Under the pieces are notes generated by a model. It worked only from the letters and a program-made list of their open reading frames with translations, made no database searches and was not told the DNA's origin. Positions 1 through 5,464 of a stretch of 13,733 nucleotides of DNA are shown here, one piece after another. The translations under genes and the position numbers were made by a program. How positions within the stretch are numbered: position 1 is the first letter of the stretch; each line of letters begins with the position of its first letter. The DNA is from Treponema sp. UBA4326. GTDB lineage: Bacteria; Spirochaetota; Spirochaetia; Treponematales; Treponemataceae. The DNA lies in NCBI GenBank assembly GCA_002393835.1, contig DGTW01000119.1, positions 1 to 13,733 on the forward strand. Direction: 5' to 3'.

Positions 1-142
1 CTTGCTTGCCTATTCTAAGACGGATTTTTCCGGCCTGTCTTTTGATAGTTTTCGCAATGTCCTCTGGAATTTCTCCGAAATCAATGCTACCGCCTTTTGT
101 GAATACGAATTCGCCTGAATACTGAGTAGATGTATTTGTCAT
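1..142 (-). CDS. Partial hypothetical protein (5' end only, cut by window edge)
   Basis: A leftward open frame runs from an ATG at 142-140 to the window edge without a stop. It encodes 47 residues starting MTNTSTQYSGEFVFTKGG and containing the stretch GSIDFGEIPEDIAKTIKRQA. The frame is also open upstream of this ATG, so the true start could lie further right, although that would run antisense through the metH remnant. The only Shine-Dalgarno-like bases (GGGGA) touch the ATG, so the start is not well supported. The segment around FTKGGSIDFG reminds me of the region leading into BECR-type nuclease domains of phage and mobile-element proteins; this is recollection only. No domain can be assigned from 47 residues. 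Confidence 0.45.
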   Translation of the reverse strand, partial: MTNTSTQYSGEFVFTKGGSIDFGEIPEDIAKTIKRQAGKIRLRIGKQ

Positions 143-198
143 TCCCCAAAAATTAGCAGAAATTATGAGGGATGACAAGATTTGTGTGTAGTAGGACG

Positions 199-487
199 GT
201 AATCGACTTGGGAAAAAACGTCCCAGCAGAAAAGGTCGTCCAAACCGTGCTCGAAAAAGACATTCAGCTGGTGGGATTAAGCGCCCTGATGACAACGACA
301 GTCGCCAACATGGAAGACACAATCAAACTTTTGCGGGAAAAACTCGGCGCGGTAGGAAAGACCTGCAAAATCATGGTGGGCGGGAGCCGTCCTCACGGCG
401 GATTACGCAAGCCAGATTGGAGCAGATTACTACGCCAAGGATGCTATGGTGAGTGTTGGGATTGCTAAAGAAGTCTTCGGGAAATAG
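199..487 (+). pseudogene. Remnant of a methionine-synthase-like B12-binding domain (3' end, frameshifted)
   Basis: Translation from 199 gives VIDLGKNVPAEKVVQ, then LVGLSALMTTTVANM and KIMVGG. This is the cobalamin-binding (Rossmann) domain at the C-terminus of MetH-like and corrinoid proteins. After ggc-ggg at 379-384 one extra A at 385 shifts the frame. Skipping it restores an AVLTADYASQIGADYYAKDA-type ending that runs through GIAKEVFGK to a TAG at 485-487, the normal end of such proteins. The 5' part is also missing: homology starts abruptly at about codon VIDLG, and the catalytic, pterin-binding and upstream B12 DxHxxG histidine regions are absent. An unshifted reading would give a 98-residue product whose tail is out of frame. 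It cannot be a working methionine synthase; a full copy may exist elsewhere. Confidence 0.85.
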
Positions 488-493
488 CAGATG

Positions 494-606
494 CCCTGCA
501 TCGAGCACTTTCGTTATTGTGCTCGTTTGGATGCAGGGAGAAAGCAAAACAGAATTTTGCAATGCGAAATTCTGTCGAAGTGAGCAAAACAGGAGGTTTT
601 GCTCAC
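494..606. repeat. Three consecutive intergenic hairpins
   Basis: Three palindromes follow each other directly downstream of the metH remnant. The first pairs 494-508 with 519-538, with a 5-nt bulge on the right arm. The second pairs 550-560 with 564-574, with one mismatch and an AAT loop. The third is a perfect 11-bp stem, 580-590 with 596-606. The 10-mer CCCTGCATCG of the first arm recurs at 633-642. The central part of the first hairpin (502-525) is repeated inverted at 1583-1606. None has a U-tract, so they look like dispersed palindromic repeats rather than terminators. The rest of the gap up to the OMP promoter at 710 is AT-rich and shows no gene. Confidence 0.7.
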
Positions 607-709
607 GAAGGTGTTTGGAAAATAAGAAATTGCCCTGCATCGGGAATCGCTGCTTTGCGACCGAAGAAAATCACAGAAATCTTTTTTTCCTAAAATAATC
701 CTAAAAAAT

Positions 710-738
710 TTGACAGATAATAACTCTCATCGTATAAT
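710..738 (+). promoter_or_regulatory. Near-consensus sigma-70 promoter of the OMP gene
   Basis: A perfect -35 TTGACA (710-715) is separated by 17 bp from a perfect -10 TATAAT (733-738). Transcription should start near 745, giving a leader of about 50 nt. No operator-like palindrome overlaps the hexamers, so strong expression is expected unless the leader regulates it. Confidence 0.85.
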
Positions 739-748
739 TAAACTTACA

Positions 749-780
749 TGTTAAGCACAAAATCAAATCTCAGCTTAACA
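749..780 (+). promoter_or_regulatory. 5'-leader hairpin just upstream of the OMP ribosome-binding site
   Basis: TGTTAAGC (749-756) pairs perfectly with GCTTAACA (773-780) around a 16-nt loop. It forms a stem at the 5' end of the predicted transcript, 5 nt before the AGGAG at 785-789. It could stabilise the mRNA or modulate ribosome access. The stem does not itself contain the Shine-Dalgarno sequence. Confidence 0.5.
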
Positions 781-795
781 AAAAAGGAGCAGTCA

Positions 796-1500
796 ATGAA
801 AAAGATTATTATCGGTGCGGCTATCGCCCTCGTCATGTCTACAAGCCTTTTCGCAAATACCTGGACTAACAACATTGGTTTGGGTTTTTCTGTGCCAATC
901 ACAAACTATAAAGCAAAAGACAGTATCTTTTATGACACAGAAGATACATTCACAGACAAAAAGACAGAAGTTGCCTTTGACATTCAGGGTATGTATCTGG
1001 GCTACCACCAGAACGGCTTTACAGTAAAAGGGGCTTTGTCACTTGGTATCGGAACAATTAGTGATTTGTATATTGATGACGGAAGCCTTGAAAGGGGTAT
1101 TGGCGTAAATATCGTAGAAACTCTTGGTATCGGTTATTCATTCATTCGCTCTGACAAAGCTGTCCTTGCATTGACAGCCGGAATCGGTCTTCAGGAAGGC
1201 ATTTATCCAAGAAAAGTAAAATTCGTCTTTCTAGATTCTTCAGAAGAGCATGATGTAACAGACACATTTTTCACCTTCAACCTTGGAGCAGATTTAACTG
1301 CCGTCATCAGATCATCAGAAAAATTTGGCTTCTACGCAAGCCTTTACGCAGGTTGGATTCCTACTGGATTCCGTAAAGTAGAGGACAAAGTTGAGAGTAC
1401 TGTTGGTGGCACAACCACTTCTACCACCGAAAGCTTCACAAAAGATTTGGACGGCACCTTCTTCTTCGCCCCAACAATCGGTGTAGTCTGGACATTCTAA
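796..1500 (+). CDS. Small outer-membrane beta-barrel protein
   Basis: The product is 234 residues. It has a clear signal peptide (MKKIIIGAAI to SLFA, cleavage after about residue 20) and then alternating hydrophobic/polar stretches rich in Gly and aromatic residues. The chain ends in GVVWTF, and a terminal Phe is the hallmark recognised by the BAM machinery. Size and pattern suggest an 8- to 10-stranded barrel, with a Thr/Ser-rich loop (GGTTTSTTES) near residues 200-212. The start at 796 is preferred over an ATG at 748 because AGGAG lies at 785-789 and the signal peptide begins exactly here; the 748 ATG sits in the predicted leader hairpin. It is monocistronic, with its own strong promoter and a terminator at 1648-1679. 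It could be OmpW-like or a spirochaete-specific surface protein. Substrate and function are unknown. Confidence 0.8.
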   Translation: MKKIIIGAAIALVMSTSLFANTWTNNIGLGFSVPITNYKAKDSIFYDTEDTFTDKKTEVAFDIQGMYLGYHQNGFTVKGALSLGIGTISDLYIDDGSLERGIGVNIVETLGIGYSFIRSDKAVLALTAGIGLQEGIYPRKVKFVFLDSSEEHDVTDTFFTFNLGADLTAVIRSSEKFGFYASLYAGWIPTGFRKVEDKVESTVGGTTTSTTESFTKDLDGTFFFAPTIGVVWTF

Positions 1501-1647
1501 GGGCAAGGGATTGTAGCACCGCCTTTGGCGTACGACGGTCGGCATTGCCGACCTAAGTATGGAGCGAATAGCGGAAGTGAAACGAGCACGACAACGAAAG
1601 TGCTCGCGGAAAGCCCGACCGACACGAAGTGTCGGGTGCCCCCATAT
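1501..1647. repeat. Palindromic repeat block in the 3' UTR of the OMP gene
   Basis: This stretch contains no gene but several short stems: GGTCGGC/GCCGACC around 1538-1554, the palindromic unit at 1583-1606, and CCGACAC/GTGTCGG around 1619-1635. The 1583-1606 unit matches 502-525 inverted at 22 of 24 positions. Its reverse complement also contains a CCGCT...CGCTCCAT string resembling one at about 10532-10546. The block has the look of a dispersed intergenic repeat of the genome, read through as 3' UTR before the terminator. Confidence 0.6.
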
Positions 1648-1679
1648 AATCACTCGGTTCACTCCGGGTGATTTTTTTT
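1648..1679 (+). terminator. Intrinsic terminator after the OMP gene
   Basis: The stem AATCACTCGG (1648-1657) pairs with CCGGGTGATT (1664-1673) with one G-T wobble and a 6-nt loop. The stem runs directly into eight T residues (1672-1679). This is a textbook Rho-independent terminator about 150 nt after the OMP stop codon, so the repeat block is transcribed as 3' UTR. Confidence 0.88.
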
Positions 1680-1690
1680 CTTATTTATCT

Positions 1691-1718
1691 TTGTATTTAT
1701 AATTTTTCGTGATACAAT
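1691..1718 (+). promoter_or_regulatory. Probable promoter of pfp
   Basis: TTGTAT (1691-1696), a 16-bp spacer and TACAAT (1713-1718, 5 of 6 consensus bases) lie between the OMP terminator and pfp. This gives a leader of roughly 50 nt that includes the GGAG ribosome-binding site at 1763-1766. Confidence 0.5.
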
Positions 1719-1772
1719 ATTAAAGTCGGTTAGACTGTTTTATCTCTAACAAGTTAATTTTTGGAGCAAGTT

Positions 1773-2996
1773 ATGAACGGAAATGTAATCGTTGGTCAGT
1801 CAGGTGGTCCAACAGCAGTAATCAACTCAAGTTTGGCAGGCGTTTTCAAAACCGCACTGGATCGTGGGGCAAATAAAATCTACGGCATGTGTAACGGTAT
1901 CAAAGGCCTTTTGGATGAAAAATATGTCGATTTAACCAACAAGCTCAACTCTACAATGGCAATCGACTTGCTCAAACGAACACCATCTTCTTTCCTTGGC
2001 TCATGCCGCTTTAAGCTTCCCGACTTCGAAAAGGACAAGGTAACTTACGAAAAAATTTTCGAAATTCTCAAAAAACTGGACATTAAATTCTTCTTCTATA
2101 TCGGTGGAAACGACTCAATGGACACCATCGACAAGCTCTCAAAATATGCAAAAACCATAAACAGCGACATCCGTTTTGTGGGCGTTCCAAAAACAATCGA
2201 CAATGACCTGGCCATTACCGACCACACACCTGGATACGGAAGCGCTGCAAAATTCATTGCGGCCACCATGAAGGAAATCATCAGAGACGGCCATGTTTAC
2301 GACTATCCGACAATCTCAATCGTTGAAATCATGGGTCGAAACGCAGGCTGGCTCACGGCGGCTGCAGCCCTTGCAAAATCAGACGACTGTGAAGGCGTGG
2401 ACTTGATTTATCTCCCGGAAAAGGTCTTTGACGTGGAGCATTTCATCAGCAAAATCAACGAACTTTCAAAAAAAGGAAAATCAATCGTCGTGGCAGTCTC
2501 AGAAGGCGTAAAAGTCGCTGACGGAAGATTTGTCTTTGAGCTTGCGGAGCACGTTGAATTCGTGGACGCTTTCGGCCACAAGCAGATGAGCGGAACCGCA
2601 AAATTCCTCGCGAACAAAATCACGGCCGTGCTCGGTCTTAAGGCACGGGCCATCGAGCTTTCGACATTGCAGCGGTGCGCGGCCCACATGACCAGCCGAA
2701 CGGACATCACCGAGGCATACAACGTGGGCGGAGCGGCGGTAAAGGCAGCGTTTGAGGGCGAGACAGGCAAAGTCGTGGTTATCAAACGAGTGTCGGACGA
2801 TCCGTACATGGTAATCACCGAAACAGCCGATGTCTCAAAAATCGCCAATGTCGAAAAGAAAGTTCCTTTGGAGTGGATTACCGATGATGATTATGTCACC
2901 AACGATTTGATTCACTACATCCACCCGCTCATCCAGGCAGAGCTTTCGCCAATCATGGTAGACGGCTTGCCAAGACATTTGCACCTTTCGATGTAG
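1773..2996 (+). CDS. pfp: Phosphofructokinase, probably pyrophosphate-dependent
   Basis: This is a 407-residue PFK-family enzyme that phosphorylates fructose 6-phosphate at C1 in glycolysis in the cytoplasm. Visible motifs are VGQSGGPTAVIN at residues 7-18 (phosphoryl-donor loop), GGNDS at 111-115, PKTIDND at 139-145 with the catalytic Asp pair, and MGRN at 187-190 (substrate site). Asp after GGN, and Lys rather than Gly in PKTIDND, are known marks of PPi rather than ATP use, so this should be the reversible PPi-linked form. The usual GGDD is GGND here. The ATG at 1773 is chosen because GGAG ends 6 nt before it; the TTG at 1761 would place the ribosome-binding site inside the gene. It stops only 18 bp before the convergent hipA stop, with no terminator visible between them. 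Confidence 0.9.
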   Translation: MNGNVIVGQSGGPTAVINSSLAGVFKTALDRGANKIYGMCNGIKGLLDEKYVDLTNKLNSTMAIDLLKRTPSSFLGSCRFKLPDFEKDKVTYEKIFEILKKLDIKFFFYIGGNDSMDTIDKLSKYAKTINSDIRFVGVPKTIDNDLAITDHTPGYGSAAKFIAATMKEIIRDGHVYDYPTISIVEIMGRNAGWLTAAAALAKSDDCEGVDLIYLPEKVFDVEHFISKINELSKKGKSIVVAVSEGVKVADGRFVFELAEHVEFVDAFGHKQMSGTAKFLANKITAVLGLKARAIELSTLQRCAAHMTSRTDITEAYNVGGAAVKAAFEGETGKVVVIKRVSDDPYMVITETADVSKIANVEKKVPLEWITDDDYVTNDLIHYIHPLIQAELSPIMVDGLPRHLHLSM

Positions 2997-3014
2997 TGAT
3001 TTATGAAAAGAAAC

Positions 3015-4175
3015 TCAACTTTTGGCCTGCAGCCAGGAAGACAGTTCTGAACTTACGACGGAATTAACTTCACCAGCAATTTCTTTTGCCCGTGAATGCT
3101 TAATTCCGTTTTTTTGTGCCACGGAAAGAAGATTTTCTACACTTGGATTCTTTCCTTCACCGTCAATTGTCGTTGCATGTTCCCCGCCGATTGAATTGCT
3201 GTAAGTCAAATCATAAGCTGGCGAAATCTGCCATTGTTTTTGTGATTCGTTATAAAGCCAGCTGAAATTCTTTGAATGGTCATCACGGTTGTGCGCAAAG
3301 ACATTGAAGCACATCAAACGAAATAGATTTTCCAAATCAGCATTGTTTTTCGTAAGCTTTAGGGTGAGAAGAAAAAGCGTATTGTAATCAAGATTTGGGA
3401 TTCTATGCGAAGTTTCCAAAAGAGCAGATGCACTCGCCATAAGAACACGACCTGCGCCAAAATTGTTTCTGTCAAATCGCTTTGTTCCAAAATACCCGGA
3501 ACATTTTTTTGAAGGAAAAAGACGCGTTTTACTGACAGAAATTCCGCATTTTTTTGCACACGCACAATATTCATATTCTTCAAGACCGATTTCTTTTGAA
3601 TCAACAGAGGATGGGAATTTCACAATCCAATCCTCGCCATCAATCTTTGCAAAAATCTTTGGTCTTGCACCGCCCGACGAACCGCCAGCCGCAAAAACTG
3701 AATCAAGATTCTCTTTGTCCTTTTCGGAAAGTTCAGAATTTAGGATTCTCTCACACTCAGAAGCAAGTTCGTCATAATCAGAAGACAAAACAGGAGAATC
3801 TGTCAAAAAATTTTCCGGCTCGTAAGTCAAAGCCCCCATTCCACTAGAACCGACAATCGCAAGCCTATCCAAAACAGAAAGAGATTCAGGCTGTATTCCA
3901 TTACGAAGAAGAAGGCGGTCTACTAAAAGCCTGCCCCATCCATCCGGCAAAGAATCGTTGAATATTCCATGCAGGCCGCTGAAAGGTTCCCAATCAGGAA
4001 TAAAAACCCTCTTTTCCAAAGGAAGTGAAAACGGTGAAATTGAAAATCCAGAAGAAAGCCACTCGTCAGAATATGAAAAAGCCGCCAATCGCTCCTTGTA
4101 CAAGGCAAGCGTACCGACAAGCATTTTTTGAGAACCATTATTGAAAAACACAGAGAGACGATTAATTTTTTTCAC
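3015..4175 (-). CDS. hipA: HipA-family serine/threonine kinase toxin
   Basis: The product is 386 residues with the full HipA layout. An N-terminal domain (about 1-120) includes DSLPDGWGRLL, followed by the Gly-rich loop GGSSGGARPK (164-173), the candidate nucleotide-binding Lys in VKFPS (186), and the kinase C-lobe. Catalytic NRDDHSKN (296-303, Asp298 by alignment to the E. coli motif) and metal-binding AYDLT (Asp322) are intact. HipA toxins phosphorylate aminoacyl-tRNA synthetases (GltX in E. coli), blocking translation and promoting dormancy; the target here is unknown. It begins inside the end of the upstream antitoxin gene (14-nt overlap), as expected for translational coupling. It is not a split HipBST-type system, because the N-terminal subdomain is part of the same chain. 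No frameshift or missing catalytic residue is seen, so the toxin looks active. Confidence 0.9.
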   Translation of the reverse strand: MKKINRLSVFFNNGSQKMLVGTLALYKERLAAFSYSDEWLSSGFSISPFSLPLEKRVFIPDWEPFSGLHGIFNDSLPDGWGRLLVDRLLLRNGIQPESLSVLDRLAIVGSSGMGALTYEPENFLTDSPVLSSDYDELASECERILNSELSEKDKENLDSVFAAGGSSGGARPKIFAKIDGEDWIVKFPSSVDSKEIGLEEYEYCACAKKCGISVSKTRLFPSKKCSGYFGTKRFDRNNFGAGRVLMASASALLETSHRIPNLDYNTLFLLTLKLTKNNADLENLFRLMCFNVFAHNRDDHSKNFSWLYNESQKQWQISPAYDLTYSNSIGGEHATTIDGEGKNPSVENLLSVAQKNGIKHSRAKEIAGEVNSVVSSELSSWLQAKS

Positions 4176-4443
4176 TTGCGATAAGTTCCTCTATTGAAGA
4201 AAATTGAGGTGTCGCAAAAAGCGAATCGAAATCTTTTTCCATATCAAGTGCAATCGCGATTTTTATAAGAGAATCAAAGGAAATTTCGTGCTTTTGCTCA
4301 AATCTCTTGTAAGAAGCAAAACTCACCCCTGCCCGCGAAGCAAGTTCTGATTGAGAAAAATGTCGTTCTTTACGCCGCTTCTGTACCCTTTGTGCGATTT
4401 CTTCCGCAATCTGGGGAGCGGTCTTTTGTTCAAGCTGAATCAT
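4162..4443 (-). CDS. hipB: HipB-like antitoxin, XRE-family DNA-binding protein
   Basis: The product is 93 residues with a helix-turn-helix at about 19-68 (recognition region SQSELASRAGVSFASYKRFE), followed by a short C-terminal tail. HipB-type antitoxins bind HipA and repress their own operon. The reading frame ends 14 nt inside hipA, fixing the hipB-hipA order and coupling. There is no Shine-Dalgarno before the ATG at 4443. Instead the perfect palindrome of the operator reaches to the first base of the start codon, and a -10-like hexamer lies 7 nt upstream, so the transcript may be leaderless. The tail FSSIEELIASEKN may be the HipA-interacting or protease-sensitive part, which is inference. 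Confidence 0.85.
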   Translation of the reverse strand: MIQLEQKTAPQIAEEIAQRVQKRRKERHFSQSELASRAGVSFASYKRFEQKHEISFDSLIKIAIALDMEKDFDSLFATPQFSSIEELIASEKN

Positions 4444-4499
4444 TGCTAATATATTAGCAAATTTTGGGTATTTTGTACAGTTTTGGATAATATATTAGC
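4443..4499 (-). promoter_or_regulatory. hipBA promoter with two operator palindromes
   Basis: The 18-bp perfect palindrome TTGCTAATATATTAGCAA occupies 4443-4460. A second copy of its 14-bp core with one mismatch lies at 4486-4499, 41 bp apart, close to four helical turns. Read on the minus strand, a -35-like TGTACA (4479-4474), a 17-bp spacer and a -10-like TAATAT (4456-4451) fit between and over the boxes. One operator therefore covers the -10 and the other lies just upstream of the -35. This is the expected arrangement for cooperative autorepression by HipB or HipBA. Confidence 0.75.
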
Positions 4500-4557
4500 T
4501 GTTATGGTCTTTCCATGGGGAATTGGGGAAATTGCAAAAGAGAGAAATCACCGCTCA

Positions 4558-5097
4558 TTAATGTCCGCAGTTTTGGCACAACACACTTCCTACAGGATTT
4601 GTTGCGCCACACTTTGTACAAACCCAAACATTGCTTTGAACATTCTCTTCCGATAAAGACGAATGTTCTGTATCTTTAGAAAAACTATTATTGTTTTTAG
4701 GAACATGTTTTTCTCTAGATAAACTTGCACATATAAGAAACAATAATGATAAAATCCATCCAGCTATAATTGTATATGCTCCACTTTGAAGTCTGAAATA
4801 TTCTCTGTTCATTCTTCCGATTGAAAGCACCCCTCCGAGTATACTTGTAATAAGCAAGCTCCAATCTAGAAGAATAGATTCCTCCTCTTCCTTTTTTATA
4901 AAAGCTATAGAAATAAGAATACTGACGATAGAAGCTACAAAAACTAACAATAATAATATTTTATTTTCTGTCATTTCCATTCGATTGAACATGCGGATTA
5001 AATCCACACCATTCATATCACATGAAATAGGCATAAAAAAAACAAAACAAACTAAAAATAGAGCAATTTTGCTAAGTTTTATAAATCTTGATTTCAT
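4558..5097 (-). CDS. Four-helix membrane protein with C-terminal zinc ribbon
   Basis: The product is 179 residues. Hydrophobic segments at about 9-23, 46-66, 75-94 and 105-126 should span the inner membrane. An acidic KKEEEES patch sits between helices 2 and 3, and a polar Ser/Asn linker follows helix 4. The C-terminus WVCTKCGATNPVGSVLCQNCGH carries two CxxC pairs (Cys160, 163, 174, 177), a zinc-ribbon module seen at the ends of many membrane proteins of unknown role. GGAG is present upstream, about 10 nt from the ATG at 5097. It is separated by 73 bp from the small gene on its right, and it ends 114 bp before the hipB start on the same strand. No function can be assigned. It is more AT-rich than proS or pfp. 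Confidence 0.75.
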   Translation of the reverse strand: MKSRFIKLSKIALFLVCFVFFMPISCDMNGVDLIRMFNRMEMTENKILLLLVFVASIVSILISIAFIKKEEEESILLDWSLLITSILGGVLSIGRMNREYFRLQSGAYTIIAGWILSLLFLICASLSREKHVPKNNNSFSKDTEHSSLSEENVQSNVWVCTKCGATNPVGSVLCQNCGH

Positions 5098-5170
5098 AAG
5101 TTGTAATCTCCTTTTCTAAAGAGCAATCAACATCAATATAACGACATTTATTTTAACTTCATAGATTTTG

Positions 5171-5440
5171 TTATAATATTTCAAATGTCATAATGCAATT
5201 TGTTCCAACACCAGGTCCTTCTATTGCAATTCTTTTTACATCCGCAAAACTTTCAAACTTTAATGCTTGTAACGCTCCGCAGACATTTGAACTTCTTACT
5301 TTTTTCCACTGTAATTTTTGTTTCATTTCATCTCGAATTTCACCAGCCCGAATTTTTATGATTTTCACCCCTCTAGCACGAGATGGAATAATTCGAGTGT
5401 CTTTTACAAATCCTCTGATTTCATCTGCAATTTGTTTCAT
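5171..5440 (-). CDS. Small hypothetical protein, 89 residues
   Basis: I do not recognise a named family. The product is soluble and basic, has no signal peptide or membrane segment, and begins MKQIADEIRGFVKDTR. Its body is VKIIKIRAGEIRDEM, then SSNVCGAL, and it ends EGPGVGTNCIMTFEIL. The pattern of a charged helix, a conserved-looking N-x-C-x-A-L helix and a Gly-rich turn before a final strand is what I associate with small uncharacterised proteins of mobile or accessory regions. This is weak recollection. AAGGAG lies 10 nt before the ATG at 5440, a good ribosome-binding site. The gene follows the ankyrin gene by 24 bp on the same strand, so the two are very likely co-transcribed. Confidence 0.65.
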   Translation of the reverse strand: MKQIADEIRGFVKDTRIIPSRARGVKIIKIRAGEIRDEMKQKLQWKKVRSSNVCGALQALKFESFADVKRIAIEGPGVGTNCIMTFEIL

Positions 5441-5464
5441 TTTATCATGTCTCCTTATTGGAAA

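Noticed and set aside
494..606. CRISPR array
   Set aside because: The units are adjacent hairpins of different sequence, without regular direct repeats, spacers or cas genes.
371..640. Antisense open frame across the metH remnant and hairpins
   Set aside because: It runs opposite recognisable metH codons and through palindromes, and its product has no protein-like features.
748..795. Longer start for the OMP gene at 748
   Set aside because: It has no ribosome-binding site and would place the predicted leader hairpin and AGGAG inside the gene. The signal peptide begins at 796.
1761..1772. TTG start four codons before the pfp ATG
   Set aside because: The GGAG ribosome-binding site lies within those codons and is well spaced for the ATG at 1773.
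2408..2848. Long antisense open frame inside pfp
   Set aside because: It is a shadow of the conserved pfp frame, with no ribosome-binding site or recognisable domain.
3015..4175. Split HipS/HipT-type tripartite system
   Set aside because: The N-terminal subdomain and the kinase lobe are in a single uninterrupted 386-residue frame, so this is an ordinary HipA.
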